64,000 bases of DNA from Maribacter halichondriae (lineage in GTDB: Bacteria; Bacteroidota; Bacteroidia; Flavobacteriales; Flavobacteriaceae). A program made the position numbers and the translations under genes. Shown here in pieces: positions 30,614-41,341 of this stretch (positions are counted from its first letter, which is position 1; every line of letters begins with the position of its first letter). The notes beneath the pieces were generated by a model that was not told the origin of the DNA, made no database searches, and worked only from the letters and a program-made list of their open reading frames with translations. The stretch is from positions 310,001 through 374,000 of the forward strand of contig NZ_CP107030.1 in the NCBI RefSeq assembly GCF_027474825.1, given 5' to 3'.

Positions 30614-32805
30614 TTTATGGAATCGATTTTATACGGAATTACCAAAGTAACCAAGGTTCCCTGCTCACCAAATGATGCCCTATCCGCAACACTGACGGAA
30701 CTTTGTACTCTAAATTCTTTGGAGAGCATTTTCAAACGTTCCGAGGTTATGGCGGTAGCCAAAGAGTTCTTGTTCTTTTTTGTTTTCAATTTCCTCTTGT
30801 TGATACCTATTCCGTTATCAGTTATATTACAGATGATTTTTTTGTCTTCGAACGATATTTGTACCCTAATTTCCTTATCCTCTTTTTTAGAGGTAAACGC
30901 GTGTTCAATGGCATTTTCAACAAATGGTTGAATAAGCATTGGCGGAATTTTAAAAATAGTTCTATCTATGGTGGGATTTATTTCCAAATGATATGTAACT
31001 GGGGGGTTTACAGCAAGGTTTTGAAGCTCTATATAATTGTCGATGGCCGAAAGTTCTTCAGATAACGAAACCAAAACTTGTCTTGAGTTCTCCAAGGAAG
31101 TTCGAAGTAATTTCGAAAATTTGGATAAGTATAGAACTGATTTATTCCCTTCATTATTCAAGATCATTCCTTGCAATACCGATAGTGAATTGAAAATAAA
31201 ATGCGGGGTCATTTGCGAGCGTAACAGCTTTTGCTCAATCGATATATTCTGATTCTTCTCTTTTATATTTCTCAATTTTAAAAAGAAGATTATTCCTCCT
31301 AGAATTATGGCTGTTAAAAGAAAAGCAATTATGGTTAAGAATATATTACGTTGTGACTTCTCTAAATTGGTATTGATGGAACTTACCTCTTTAGTTAGCT
31401 TTAACTCCCTGATACTGGCAGAATCCAATGCCTGTTTATATTTGTATTCATATTCTAACTGTGTAATTTTCTCTATATTTTCTTTGTTGAAAAGGCTGTC
31501 GTTCAGTATTTTGAATTGTTGGTGACTTGTAAGTGCCCTTTTGTAATCTCCTTTGTTTTTATAAATGTCCGAAAGCAATTCGAACACCTCTGTTTGATAG
31601 TTTAAAAGTTGGAGTTTACCGGAGAGTTCTTTACTCTTTAAAGCATTCGTTAGGGCTTTATCGTACTCTTCTTTATTTGTATATATTTTTGCAACCCCTA
31701 AATAAGAATTACACAAAGCACGAGGGTTATCAGCTTCCAAGTTTATCTTCTTTGCTTTTTCAAAATATTCGAATGCAACTGCATCATCTTTTAGTTGTAA
31801 ATGAACATCTCCAATATTATTTAAAATAGTGCCTATGTAAATTTTATTCTTGATTTCTTTACTTATTTCTAGTGCTTCTTCAAGAAAATCAAGGGCTATT
31901 TTATAGTTTTCTTTTCTCTTATGAACATTACCCAAGTTATTTAGAGTTTCTGTCGTACTTTTTTTGTCATCATTCTTTTTATGAATTTTTAAAGCCCGCT
32001 CATAAGACGCTATTGCTTTATCATAGTTCTGTAAATTTTTATAAATAATACCTAAATTATTTAGTGATTTTGATATCCCTAAAGTATCTCCAAATTTTTC
32101 ATCAATGGCCAAACTTTGGTTGTAATACTCCAAAGCAAGTGGATAATTTCCTTGATCACTATAAATTGTTCCCATGTTGTTAAAGCTGCTTGACATTGTT
32201 TTTTCATCACCCGACTCTTTACTGATTTTCAGCGCTTTTCGGTGGTATTTAAGTGCTTCCTCGTAATTACCCAGATTTGAATAAGCCTTTCCTATATTAT
32301 TCGAATTAATTGCAATGTTTTTCTTATCATCTATCTCTTCATTAATTCTTATTGATTTTTCATAATACTCTATTGCCAGCCTCTGATCTCCTTTATCATA
32401 AAAGAGTATGCCTATTGCATTGTAGCATTCAACGATACCAATTTTAAAATTTATCGTATTGTACAATCGCAGTGCTTCGTTAAAATACTGAAAGCCCTTA
32501 TCGAAATTTGATTGAGCCGCTTGAGTTACACCTTTTACATATAAACTTTTAGCTCTTCCTTTTGTAAAATTTAGCTTATTTGCCAGTGCCTCAGATTCTT
32601 CTAAATAGGTTTGCGTTTTAAGACTATCTTTTTGATAATAGGCGTAGGCCAAATCGTTTAGAATATTTACCCGAATCGTATCTTTTTTTGTATAAAGTGA
32701 TAGTTCATCTTTCAAACTATCTATAACAGTATTTTGCGATTGCATGCCTATCGTAAAAAATAGTAAACATACAATAGATAAGATGGTTTTATCCTTGAAA
32801 TTCAT
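30610..32805 (-). CDS. TPR-sensor LytS-like histidine kinase
   Basis: 731 residues. A signal peptide (LLFFTIGMQSQ) leads into about nine TPR units (for example NLGNYEEALKYHRKALKISK), so the sensor half is periplasmic. One membrane segment, IFLTIIAFLLTAIILGGIIFF, is near residue 515. The cytoplasmic half is a His_kinase/LytS module: phospho-acceptor His in SQMTPHFIFNSLSVLQ, N-box NAIEHAF and G-box DNGIGINKRKL. It overlaps the LytTR regulator by 4 bases. The TPR array suggests detection of a protein or peptide partner. This architecture is common in Flavobacteriaceae. Confidence 0.92.
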   Translation of the reverse strand: MNFKDKTILSIVCLLFFTIGMQSQNTVIDSLKDELSLYTKKDTIRVNILNDLAYAYYQKDSLKTQTYLEESEALANKLNFTKGRAKSLYVKGVTQAAQSNFDKGFQYFNEALRLYNTINFKIGIVECYNAIGILFYDKGDQRLAIEYYEKSIRINEEIDDKKNIAINSNNIGKAYSNLGNYEEALKYHRKALKISKESGDEKTMSSSFNNMGTIYSDQGNYPLALEYYNQSLAIDEKFGDTLGISKSLNNLGIIYKNLQNYDKAIASYERALKIHKKNDDKKSTTETLNNLGNVHKRKENYKIALDFLEEALEISKEIKNKIYIGTILNNIGDVHLQLKDDAVAFEYFEKAKKINLEADNPRALCNSYLGVAKIYTNKEEYDKALTNALKSKELSGKLQLLNYQTEVFELLSDIYKNKGDYKRALTSHQQFKILNDSLFNKENIEKITQLEYEYKYKQALDSASIRELKLTKEVSSINTNLEKSQRNIFLTIIAFLLTAIILGGIIFFLKLRNIKEKNQNISIEQKLLRSQMTPHFIFNSLSVLQGMILNNEGNKSVLYLSKFSKLLRTSLENSRQVLVSLSEELSAIDNYIELQNLAVNPPVTYHLEINPTIDRTIFKIPPMLIQPFVENAIEHAFTSKKEDKEIRVQISFEDKKIICNITDNGIGINKRKLKTKKNKNSLATAITSERLKMLSKEFRVQSSVSVADRASFGEQGTLVTLVIPYKIDSIK

Positions 32806-33108
32806 AAAGCGAAGTTGCTATTTATAATCATATCATTCCCCAAAAAAGAGTTGATTTAGATCTTTGGGTTCTAAACTTTTATAGCAAGTTTATCAATAAA
32901 AAAGGACTCCTATACATTTTGGTTGAAATTCAAAAGTATATATCTGCCCAAAGTAGGATGTTTTGAATAAAGTATTAAATATTTATTCAGCGAATAACCA
33001 TTCAAGTTCTACGCTTATTTATTCTTTAGAGCCATATATATATTCTCTACAATTTCCTACTCTTCTGCCTGTTAATACTACGGTATAAACAACATAATCA
33101 AATCATTT
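32806..33108. other. Divergent intergenic region between kinase and lipoprotein genes
   Basis: 303 AT-rich bases between two divergent starts. It must hold promoters for both genes. I cannot place -33/-7 pairs with confidence, and I see no palindrome that stands out. Confidence 0.4.
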
Positions 33109-34446
33109 ATGAAAACAGTACGTAAATTATTATCAATTGCATGCATCGCTCTTATATTCGCATGTTCTACTGAAGAACCTGAAAACAATATAATTGCCAT
33201 AACTCCAGGTCCACCGGAAGAGGAACCAACACCACCTGCACAACCTTTATTGGTAACTTATTTAACCGTTATTGTAGATAATGACTACAATACAAATACC
33301 ATTCCTTCAGAAGATTGGATCTTGGTACACCGCGAAAACGGCGATCTGTATAATTATGTTCCCTTACAAAATGGAAATACGGTAGTTTTGGAAGCTCTAG
33401 ATACAGTCAACTTGGCGAATATGACGGTAACCAAATTAAGGGTGAATGACTTCGGTAACAAATTAAGTTATAACCTACAATCTTTTGGAAAAATACAACC
33501 TGGAAGAACTTGGACATTAAGTGGATTTGCAGCTAGCACACCTTTAACAGATTTGGGTCAAGTTGACATTACCGTAAACAACGTAACCGCTTGGAATTCA
33601 TACTCCTTAACGAACACTCAAGATTATTCCCCTCCATCCGAGTTGAGCCAATATGCGGCTTTTAACCCGGGGTTTGATCCAAACATTATCGACATTAATG
33701 GTTTCACGTATAAACAAACCACTGATTATTTGATGACCGTAATAGACGGCAATTGGGTCCCAACGTATTCTTTGATTAATGGTTTGACCGATGGCGCTAC
33801 TATTACACTCGATGGCAGTACCCAGTTTTCTGCCTTTGATCAAGTTATTGCTGTTCCCGTCAATAGTACTTTAAATAATTTTAGTTACGGCGTATCGGCC
33901 TTGAATGCGTTTACCAATTCACGTTTCCAACTATATTGGACATCGACTCCGAACCCTAATTATGTCGCAGGTACTAGTTCCTCTTTTAGTGTGGGTTATT
34001 TAAATGCCTACCAAGATTACGAAACGAACATTTCTATGGGCAATCCGAACTTTAGTTATAACTACAGTAAAAAGGGAAGCCCTATCGCTAATGGTGACGT
34101 TGTGTTTCCTACGGCAACGGTTACCCTAAACGATACTATGTTTACCACTTATGATTTTACAAGCACGGCCAGCCCAATTACTAATGCTTCGAGATGGGGA
34201 GGAGGTATGCCAACGGACTCTTATAAAATAGATTGGATAGTTTATGGGCCAACCGACGAAATTCCTTCGATTGGAGAAATGCCATTGGTAGACTTTCCAG
34301 ATTTGGATTTTGCCAATATTTCTTTTATTTCTACAAGATTATTTACCCAGGGTGATGGGTATGACATCTATACCGGAAGCATTTTCGGCGATGGCACTAC
34401 AACAAATTATAATCCTGTTCAAGAGTGGTTTGAATTTAAACCATAA
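33109..34446 (+). CDS. Unknown lipoprotein, 445 residues
   Basis: A lipoprotein signal ending in IFACSTEEPEN is followed by a Pro/Glu-rich linker (PGPPEEEPTPPAQP) and then ~380 residues rich in Asn, Thr, Ser and Tyr with alternating hydrophobic residues, as in all-beta surface proteins. I do not recognise a named domain. It has no paralog in the window. It is the last chromosomal gene before the inferred left end of the mobile element. Confidence 0.75.
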   Translation: MKTVRKLLSIACIALIFACSTEEPENNIIAITPGPPEEEPTPPAQPLLVTYLTVIVDNDYNTNTIPSEDWILVHRENGDLYNYVPLQNGNTVVLEALDTVNLANMTVTKLRVNDFGNKLSYNLQSFGKIQPGRTWTLSGFAASTPLTDLGQVDITVNNVTAWNSYSLTNTQDYSPPSELSQYAAFNPGFDPNIIDINGFTYKQTTDYLMTVIDGNWVPTYSLINGLTDGATITLDGSTQFSAFDQVIAVPVNSTLNNFSYGVSALNAFTNSRFQLYWTSTPNPNYVAGTSSSFSVGYLNAYQDYETNISMGNPNFSYNYSKKGSPIANGDVVFPTATVTLNDTMFTTYDFTSTASPITNASRWGGGMPTDSYKIDWIVYGPTDEIPSIGEMPLVDFPDLDFANISFISTRLFTQGDGYDIYTGSIFGDGTTTNYNPVQEWFEFKP

Positions 34447-34591
34447 GTCTTATTGGATTATTTGAGGCATATAATTTGGCCGTTATGACTCAACATCATA
34501 ATGGTCAAATTCTTTTAAGAAGACTTATTTATTTTGTTTGGTTTTTTAGGCATTATGATGAGAAACCGTTTTTTTTATTGCTAAAAACAAA

Positions 34592-34619
34592 AAAACCAGC
34601 TCATAAATTAACTGGTTTT
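34592..34619 (-). terminator. Displaced terminator of the tRNA-Pro gene
   Basis: AAAACCAG pairs with CTGGTTTT (8 bp, 12-base loop). On the minus strand it is followed by a seven-T run, so it terminates leftward transcription. It directly follows, in that direction, the repeated tRNA-Pro 3' fragment at 34618-34638. Before insertion of the element it would have been the natural terminator of tRNA-Pro. Confidence 0.6.
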
Positions 34620-34638
34620 AAGTCGGGGTGGCAGGATT
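34618..34638 (-). repeat. Left attachment-site copy (tRNA-Pro 3' end fragment)
   Basis: This 21-base stretch is identical to 62226-62246, which covers the last 16 bases of the tRNA-Pro gene and 5 bases beyond. It begins TTAAGTCGGGG on the plus strand. Identity stops abruptly at 34639, where the sequence no longer follows the tRNA. That is what a tyrosine recombinase leaves at the distal end after inserting in a tRNA 3' end. Confidence 0.75.
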
Positions 34639-34933
34639 GCCGACCCTATTGCAAATATTTGATTTTCAGTATTTTAATGGTGCTTAGCCAAAATCAAATC
34701 CCTTTATGGACACTCGATTTATAAGTAACTTCAGAACGTATTGATTGTGTGTTATTTACAAGATAAAATTACAAAGAAAATCGATATCATCAAATGTTAT
34801 AATAGTCCAAGATTACCATCGTGCAATCATGTTTAGTATATATGCCTACCAAGTGTTGTGCTCAAATTAAAATATTGTCACATAAAAAGTTCGTTTTATG
34901 GAGCAAGAGCTTTTCATGGCATAGCTACCTTTC
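34639..34933. other. Left end of the element, non-coding
   Basis: About 295 AT-rich bases with no supported gene. Near 34875-34925 is a short stretch (GAGCTTTTCAT) shared with the intergenic repeat copies at 43.5 and 46.1 kb. Confidence 0.4.
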
Positions 34934-36495
34934 TTATTGTTTTACTTTTGCGCATGCTTTATTTCCACTATAATCCGTGGCGCATATTTTAATATTATTC
35001 AGCTCTAAAGTACTTGAAAAGCTAGCGACCCATAAGTTTTCTCCATACCAAGTCATTGAAATTGGTTTGGATTTTTCATCCAGAATTAATTTCACTGAAT
35101 CCCAATCTTGCGGCATATTCGGGCTCTTGTTATCGTGGATTCTCGCTTTTACGATTATGCTTCCGTTTTCTTTATTTTCATAGGTTTGGATGTGTGAAAT
35201 AATAGGTATTGCGCTATCCATCTTGATGTTTTTTCCCATAAAAATTCGTTCTTCTATTCCTTCCTCACCTTCTCCCTGCCCCATAATGATATCCATTTTT
35301 TTGTCGTTGTCTATATCTCCTAATATCATAGACAACGTAAGTGGGGTAGCATTTCCTTTAAGTACTGGCTGGATAAGCTTGAATTTTCCAGTGCCGTCAT
35401 TTTCTAAGAGTCGATCCTCACCGGTTAAGGAACTTATTAAAAAGTCGGCATCACCATCAGAATCATAATCTAGAAAAACGATATTATTATCGTCCATCCC
35501 AATATTTTCTGAATCTGGCCAAAGCATATCCGTGGCATCGATAAATGTTTTTGCACTGTCATTTAAAAATATATGTTCCCTTCTTGAATCGGGCGCTTTA
35601 TTTACAATATCGCCATCATTAATAGTGAGCAGGTCTAGAAAACCATCCCCATTAACATCCATTATTTCCAAATCGTAGTTGTTGGTATATGCCGGTAAAA
35701 GCCTTTTATCCTTAAAGTAACCTTTTCCGTTATTTACATAAATTCTACTTGTAGCACATCGCTTGCAAGAAATAGCGATGTCTAAATCAAAATCATTGTC
35801 AAAATCAAAAACTCCAAATCCCATGAAAATTGGATCAAGATTTCAGGCATTTGTGTTTGAGTTAGGTCGGTAAAATATCCTTTGCCATCGTTTACCCAAA
35901 GCATTGTTCTTCCTCCTGAATTATTCATATTAGAGCCAGCTCCCCAGTCCGATAGCACCATATCCAAATCACCATCATCATCTACATCACCTAATTCTAT
36001 ATCGCCTACACTTCCATTTATTTGTGGCAATTGGGTGGAAGTAACATTTTTAAATTTTCCGTTTCCAAGACCTACGTATAATTGGCTTTGTGTCTGGTAG
36101 GTGGTTCCAAGAATAATGTCTGGTATGGAATCTGAGTTAATATCACGGACTTTTATGACCCTGGACAGGAATTTGGAATCAGAAAAAACTTGGTCGGTAA
36201 CTTCCTTGAATTTTTTATCCGCTCCTTGATTGACAAAAATTCGACTGAATTCCGGTTCCCCTGGTGAGGAATAATTTCCTCCATTTGCAAAAAGTAGGTC
36301 GATCATTTTATCGCCATTTATATCGGCGACTTCAACTCTATTTGTCCATTCACGGGTAATAGGAAGATAGGTCTCCGTTTTGTCCTCCCAAAGTCTATAT
36401 TCGGTATTTTTATCTGCCGGAATATCCTTGTTCATTTTATCCGTACAAGCCAATAGCAATATTCCGATAAGCAGTATTGAAATTGATTTTGTCAT
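34934..36495 (-). CDS. FG-GAP/VCBS repeat lipoprotein (frame broken in run 35826-35829)
   Basis: About 520 residues when joined. The ATG at 36495 gives a lipoprotein signal MTKSISILLIGILLLACTDK; the frame is open a further 60 bases upstream without benefit. Calcium-loop repeats include DINGDKMIDLLFANG, DINSDSIPDIILG, DVDDDGDLDMVLSD, DFDNDFDLDIAIS and DNDKKMDIIMG. The first frame ends after EILIQFSWDL; adding one T to the four-base run yields QFFMGFGVFDFDND and joins the second frame. It resembles the chromosomal FG-GAP protein at 16.7-20.0 kb only in repeat type. Last gene of the cargo block; possibly a surface ligand-binding protein. Confidence 0.82.
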
Positions 36496-36581
36496 AGTAG
36501 GTTTGGTTGTTAGGTCAATCACAGGTATTTGATATGGTTTCGACGCATGACGCATTTAGTGAATTAAGAACAATGCATTTT

Positions 36582-37481
36582 TTAATCTATAGGATATATT
36601 ATAAAGCTGTCATGAACTTCTCTTGTTGGTGTGTCTCCCAATGCTGTAAGTGCCATGGCAAGTTCATTTAATTGGTCGATGCTTAAAGGAAGCGGATGTT
36701 CTTCGGGTTGATACATCGTTTCCATAGGATAATCCACACCGGCAGTCCGGGTCATTTCTATATGGTTGCCAAGAATATATGAGATTTCATTCTTCGTTGT
36801 GAATTCAACAAGACGTTGTATGCTTTGCTTAAAAGCGCCCCAATCTTTAACATACAGCCTTCCGGGATAAAAGGAGTCTCCCGTCAATAGTATTTTTGTA
36901 ATAGGGTCATAAATGGCAATAGAAGAGGCCTGATGTCCAGGAATTGGTATTATGTTCATTATTCGATCGCCAAGGTCAAAATCCACAATTTCTTCGGGCC
37001 AATTTGCAATATTGAATGTCTTTTTTAAATCTTCGACTTCAAGACCTACGACCATTGTATTTGGTTTTCCCTTAAATTGACCATCGGCGGCGTAATGGTC
37101 ACCGTGCTTATGCGTATGGGCAACCACTAATTCAACTTTGCCATTCTTTTCGGACCAATCATCAATGATTTCTTTTACTGTTGTATAAAGCGGAAAGATG
37201 TCAGCTTCTTCGGTCGCCCCCGTATCCATTAACAATGCTTTCTCTTTACCTAAAAACAGAAACATAAAAGGCGCTTCGTAATTGGTGCACTTGTTTTGAC
37301 GCAAAATCCAAGTAGTACTGTTGTACTTAACCACCTGAATTGGCGGGTCTATATTCTCATTGCAATTTTCGGAACCATAAATCCAATTTTGAACATCTAG
37401 GTCCACTATTTCTTCTACCGCAGGTTTGCATGACCAAATCAGGATAAGTACTGACAGTGCTAAAAAGGTATTTGTTTTCAT
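36582..37481 (-). CDS. Exported metallo-beta-lactamase-fold hydrolase
   Basis: 299 residues, lipobox LIWSCKPA. The zinc motif is HTHKHGDHYAADG (HxHxDH), with other ligands likely in MNIIPIPGHQASSIAIYD (GH), LLTGDSFYPG (Asp) and LGNHIEMT (His). The opening strand RQNKCTNYEAPFMFLFLGK and ALLMDTGATEE fit the fold. Substrate within this broad family cannot be predicted. Its start overlaps no other gene; it is 3 bases after the DUF3237 gene stop, so the two are one transcript. Confidence 0.85.
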   Translation of the reverse strand: MKTNTFLALSVLILIWSCKPAVEEIVDLDVQNWIYGSENCNENIDPPIQVVKYNSTTWILRQNKCTNYEAPFMFLFLGKEKALLMDTGATEEADIFPLYTTVKEIIDDWSEKNGKVELVVAHTHKHGDHYAADGQFKGKPNTMVVGLEVEDLKKTFNIANWPEEIVDFDLGDRIMNIIPIPGHQASSIAIYDPITKILLTGDSFYPGRLYVKDWGAFKQSIQRLVEFTTKNEISYILGNHIEMTRTAGVDYPMETMYQPEEHPLPLSIDQLNELAMALTALGDTPTREVHDSFIIYPID

Positions 37482-37484
37482 ATG

Positions 37485-37979
37485 TTATTTAATTGCATAA
37501 ACGGTGTAGGCAACCCCACCTTCTATACGTCTTCCTATTCCAACCGCTATCGTGTGATTTAGCCAATAATATTTTTCTGAACTTGTCTCAAAAATTGGAA
37601 CAACCCTAAAATAGAGACTTCCATCCTCCTTAGGATAAATAAACCCTGTATACGTCACATAAATAAGCGCATCATCATCAGTTTTTAGAACAATATCAAC
37701 GTCTAATTTCTTTATTCCAGAATCGAAAGAAAGTGCCCAATCGGCCCCAATTGGTAAAACTTCTCCTTTAATTTTTGGACCTTCGAAAGAACCACCGGTT
37801 ACAGGATGAATCATTCGATTACCTAGCGATGTTTTTCCTAAAACAATGGTCGAATCTAAAGTCGCTTCAATTTCGTAAAGAAACTCATATTCAAGTTCGC
37901 TCTTTTGCGCTGGTACGGCTTGAATAAAAAATAGATTCAAGAAAATAAAATTAATGACTGTCGATTTGTATTTTTTCAT
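37485..37979 (-). CDS. Exported DUF3237-family protein
   Basis: 164 residues with a signal peptide ending AVPAQ. The DUF3237 beta-barrel is recognised by LGNRMIHPVTGGSFEGPKIKGEVLPIGADW, here summarised by its key turn GGSFEGPKIKGEV, and by LIYVTYTGFIYP and YYWLNHTIAVGIGRR. Members are found beside enzymes of aromatic or amide catabolism, with no fixed function known. It is coupled to the downstream metallo-hydrolase. Confidence 0.82.
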   Translation of the reverse strand: MKKYKSTVINFIFLNLFFIQAVPAQKSELEYEFLYEIEATLDSTIVLGKTSLGNRMIHPVTGGSFEGPKIKGEVLPIGADWALSFDSGIKKLDVDIVLKTDDDALIYVTYTGFIYPKEDGSLYFRVVPIFETSSEKYYWLNHTIAVGIGRRIEGGVAYTVYAIK

Positions 37980-38027
37980 ATTCGCTATTTTTGTTGCTTA
38001 GATTGCGGCGGTGTTAATTGGGCTTTA

Positions 38028-38489
38028 CTATTTAAGTTGATCACATCCTTCCAAATATTTTGTATAGGCTGTGTTGATTATTTTCCAACCCATTTTCGTT
38101 TCGGTAAGCGTAAATATATCTATACCACAATGGGTGAATTTTCCATTGACTCTAAATTGGTAAGGAACCCAAGCCATTGCAATTCCGTTATGTATTTTTA
38201 TATCAAAACTCAAGGGTATTTCCTCCCAAATCTCAGCTGGATTAAAAGTTAAAATATCGTCACGAAAAAACCTCATTGATATGTTACTTGATTTCATGGT
38301 ATTGTTTATCGACCATATTTGACCATCAAGAAGTACTATATTTTTGTAAAGTGTAGTGTCTTGTTTATTGAGTGCCTCAAAAAATTGAGTAACTACTTTT
38401 TTGACCTTAATTTCGTTAGAATCGTTTTTATTTTGAGATAAGCCCCCGAAACTTATCATTATCCATATCATTATTAGTATTTGTCTCAT
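38028..38489 (-). CDS. Exported SnoaL/NTF2-like (DUF4440-type) protein
   Basis: 153 residues. A signal peptide ends near FGGLSQ; the remainder is a cone-shaped NTF2-like fold with VVTQFFEALNKQDTTLYKNI at the start, VPYQFRVNGKFTHCGIDIF in the sheet and MGWKIINTAYTKY at the end. Such folds bind small hydrophobic ligands or act as isomerases or cyclases. It is 48 bases upstream of DUF3237 in the same orientation and lies after the symporter. Role unknown. Confidence 0.72.
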   Translation of the reverse strand: MRQILIMIWIMISFGGLSQNKNDSNEIKVKKVVTQFFEALNKQDTTLYKNIVLLDGQIWSINNTMKSSNISMRFFRDDILTFNPAEIWEEIPLSFDIKIHNGIAMAWVPYQFRVNGKFTHCGIDIFTLTETKMGWKIINTAYTKYLEGCDQLK

Positions 38490-38550
38490 AATTTTTTAGC
38501 CAATTAAAAAAGTTTGAATCACTTTATGGAATGGGAATCATAATCCACAT

Positions 38551-39951
38551 TTACTTTTTGTTCTTACTCTTTTTAGTTTTTTGATCAAAATAAAAGTCCG
38601 TTACTAAATAGGCACAAAAGCTGGATGAAATCCCAATGAAAATTGACGGAATCTCTTCGCTCCCAAAGTAATCCCACCCTAACTTTAATAAAAACCCAGC
38701 GGCCATGGATAAAACCGCTGATTGCCAGTAATGCTTCTTTTTTACAATGGAAAAAACCGTAACCGCAAGCATCACATTCGCATAATAATCCAAAATAATC
38801 AAGGCAACTTCCAATGCAGAGTCAACAAAGTTGGCGACCACTATGGCAACCAATGCGATAAAAACCGTATAGGCTTTTGAGTAAAATAACTTCTTTTTGT
38901 TAGAGACAGATGGCACGATACGTGGCAAGATGTCTTGAGCGAAACTTACGCCTGCGTTGTTCAAAAACGTGTCTTGTGATGACATCACAACCCCAATCAT
39001 GGCGATAATAAAAATACCGTATAGAATGCCCGGAAAATGATTTTGTGCAATGTGAAGTAATACTTGGTCATTATTGGCCATTTCAGGATACAAATACGCT
39101 CCTGTAGTGCCAATAAAAATCATCAATACCGTCCAGACGAAAATAAAAATACCCGACCATAAGGTAGCACTTTTAGCTACGTTATCATTTTTTGATGCCA
39201 AATATCTACTGACAATGGGTGTGTCATATCCGGAGATCGTAAAGAAAACCAAAAAAAGACCAAAAATTACCGATACACTACTTCCTTCAAAAGCGACTTG
39301 AGTTTGCTCCATTGCAAGCTGATTATAATTTTCCCACGAAAAACCATCGTTAATAACGATAAGTACAGCTAAAATCGGAATAAGAATTGCAAAATGAAGA
39401 AATTGAATAACATCGGTTTGGATGGTCGCTCGTATACCTCCAAATAAGGAATACAACATAACTATGGTGGTAATGATGAATATTGACCAAAATTTTGAAA
39501 AACCAAAAACATTGTTGATCAATTCCCCGCCGGCATAACTCATAGCCACCACCAATGCTGAGAGTGATAATAGCACCATTGTTCCTGCCATGATGATAAC
39601 CACGGGATGATTGTGGGAAAGTTGACCTCCGACAATATCACCAATAGAGTAGCAATTAGTAAATTTCCTGCGAATTTTTGGGGCCAAAAACAGCGCAAAA
39701 ATTATTATGGCAATTCCCATAATAGGTGCTATGAATGCCATAAACATTCCATTGTTGAATCCATTACGTGTCAATCCCAAAGTCCATCCGGGCCCTAGAT
39801 AAGAGGCACAGATTGAAGCGAAGATCACAAAACTGCCTAAACCTCTATTGGCTACGGAATATTCTTCAAAATCTCCCTTCCTTCTTGTGTAAATGATAAA
39901 AGCGAAATATAAAATTCCAAAGAGAATAATAATTATTTGGTTGTTGGTCAT
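38551..39951 (-). CDS. Sodium/solute symporter (SSS family)
   Basis: 466 residues with about 13 membrane segments. SSS features include YLGPGWTLGLTRNGFNNG near the N-terminus, LSALVVAMSYAGGEL, SLFGGIRATIQTDVIQF (the family GG-R-A-xxxTDxxQ motif), FTISGYDTPIVSRYLASK and AMIGVVMSSQDTFLNNAGVSF (sodium site). It imports a small organic solute with sodium. It is the only membrane transporter in the cargo block, so it probably takes up a product of the exported enzymes; the solute is not known. Confidence 0.9.
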   Translation of the reverse strand: MTNNQIIIILFGILYFAFIIYTRRKGDFEEYSVANRGLGSFVIFASICASYLGPGWTLGLTRNGFNNGMFMAFIAPIMGIAIIIFALFLAPKIRRKFTNCYSIGDIVGGQLSHNHPVVIIMAGTMVLLSLSALVVAMSYAGGELINNVFGFSKFWSIFIITTIVMLYSLFGGIRATIQTDVIQFLHFAILIPILAVLIVINDGFSWENYNQLAMEQTQVAFEGSSVSVIFGLFLVFFTISGYDTPIVSRYLASKNDNVAKSATLWSGIFIFVWTVLMIFIGTTGAYLYPEMANNDQVLLHIAQNHFPGILYGIFIIAMIGVVMSSQDTFLNNAGVSFAQDILPRIVPSVSNKKKLFYSKAYTVFIALVAIVVANFVDSALEVALIILDYYANVMLAVTVFSIVKKKHYWQSAVLSMAAGFLLKLGWDYFGSEEIPSIFIGISSSFCAYLVTDFYFDQKTKKSKNKK

Positions 39952-40097
39952 ACTAAAAATCAGTGGTTATTGGTTGGTCATATTTTCTACTCGGGGCTTT
40001 TCGGTCTTCATAGCCGAGCTACTTCGTCGAAGGAGGCCAGCAAGGATACCAAAGGCTAAGGTTTGGTAAATGAATTCATATTCATTGGTACTGATTG

Positions 40098-41260
40098 TTA
40101 TTCTTTTTTATCACTCTGGTTATCGGAAATGATTTCATAAATTCCATTAGAAACCTTTTTTGGGCTCATAGACACATTGTTGCTAAACACAAATACTCTT
40201 ATATTCTCCTTCGGATTTACCATAAAATGGCTTCTAAAGCCAACAATGTAGCCCGTATGGCTTATTAGTTCTTTGGAAAGAAAAAGGCCATAACCATAAC
40301 TATCCAACTTGCCCGATGGTCCCACCTCATCTGATTCTATATAAGATGTGGACATTTTTTTTAAAGATTCCTTCTGGAGTATTGGCTGCTCATTTTCAAC
40401 ATAGATGTTTGTCCATTTTAGAAAATCATTTAACGTTGTCACTAAGTTGCCATCCGGCTCGGTAACGGGTAAACTAACGATGTCGTCAAGTACGTGTTTA
40501 TTCTGCCCATCGTCCCATCGATATCCGATAGCTTCATCATTTGAGGCTGCATAGTCGGTTGTATGAATAAAAGAAGAATGCATTTCTAATAGCTCAAGAA
40601 TGTTTTCCTTTAAGTAACGGTGATATGGTTCTCCCGTTCTATTTTGAATGATCTCTCCGAGTAGCGTATATCCTATGTTGGAATAGGAAAACTGCGAACC
40701 TGGCGGAAAATTTAATTCCTTAGACATCGCTTCCTTTATCATTCCATCTACAGTTGCTCCTAAACAGAATCCCTTCTCAACTTCATAATAATCTCGAACT
40801 ACTGCATAATCTTCAATACCACTTGTATGGGATAATAGATGATGAACGGTAACACTATCCCAATTATCGGAACGATATTGAGCAGGTAGAAAATTATTGA
40901 TGGATTCTTCCAGATTTATTTTATTCTGCTCTACTAGTTGCATTATTGCAGCCGCCGTAAATTGTTTGGTTATCGAAGCCACATGAAACTTAATATTGAC
41001 ATTGTTTTTAATTGTGTCATTAGCCATCCCATAGCCTTTGGCATGAATGACATCATTGTTTACGGCTGCAAGAACAACGCCTTTAAAATGCTCATCGTTA
41101 ACCATCTTATTAATAAATGCTTCTATTGCTGGATTCGTGACCTCCTTATTAAGTTCTGTTTTTTCAGCACCTTCATTATTTACTACTTTTTTTCTTTGTT
41201 ATTGCATGAAGTAATAAGAGATACAAATAAGAAAATGCTAATTGCTTTGATGTAATTCAT
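40098..41260 (-). CDS. Serine hydrolase, beta-lactamase-related lipoprotein (frame broken in run 41187-41193)
   Basis: About 388 residues when joined. The ATG at 41260 gives a lipoprotein signal (LFVSLITSCNNKEKK) that hits a stop in a seven-A run; one more A continues VVNNEGAEKTELNKEVTNPAIEAF into the long frame. Catalytic motifs: SITKQFTAAAI (SxxK), FSYSNIGY (YxN) and a late SHTGYIVGF (HTG in place of KTG). These define the class C beta-lactamase/esterase/DD-peptidase superfamily; many Bacteroidota members are esterases or amidases. Nothing shows drug resistance. It lies between the symporter and the amidohydrolase. Confidence 0.84.
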
Positions 41261-41341
41261 ATTTTGTTTTTCAAATGACTTGTAACGATAAGTATATGGC
41301 ACTTTTTCAACGTGCTCTATGCAACTTAGCTTTTACATTTT

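Noticed and set aside
34618-34638. A second tRNA-Pro gene or pseudogene
   Set aside because: Only the 3' acceptor strand and part of the T arm are present; identity stops after 21 bases, as expected of an att site.
40098-41260. Beta-lactamase (antibiotic resistance) gene
   Set aside because: SxxK, YxN and HTG motifs place it in the wider serine hydrolase group, and the HTG motif plus catabolic neighbours favour an esterase or amidase.
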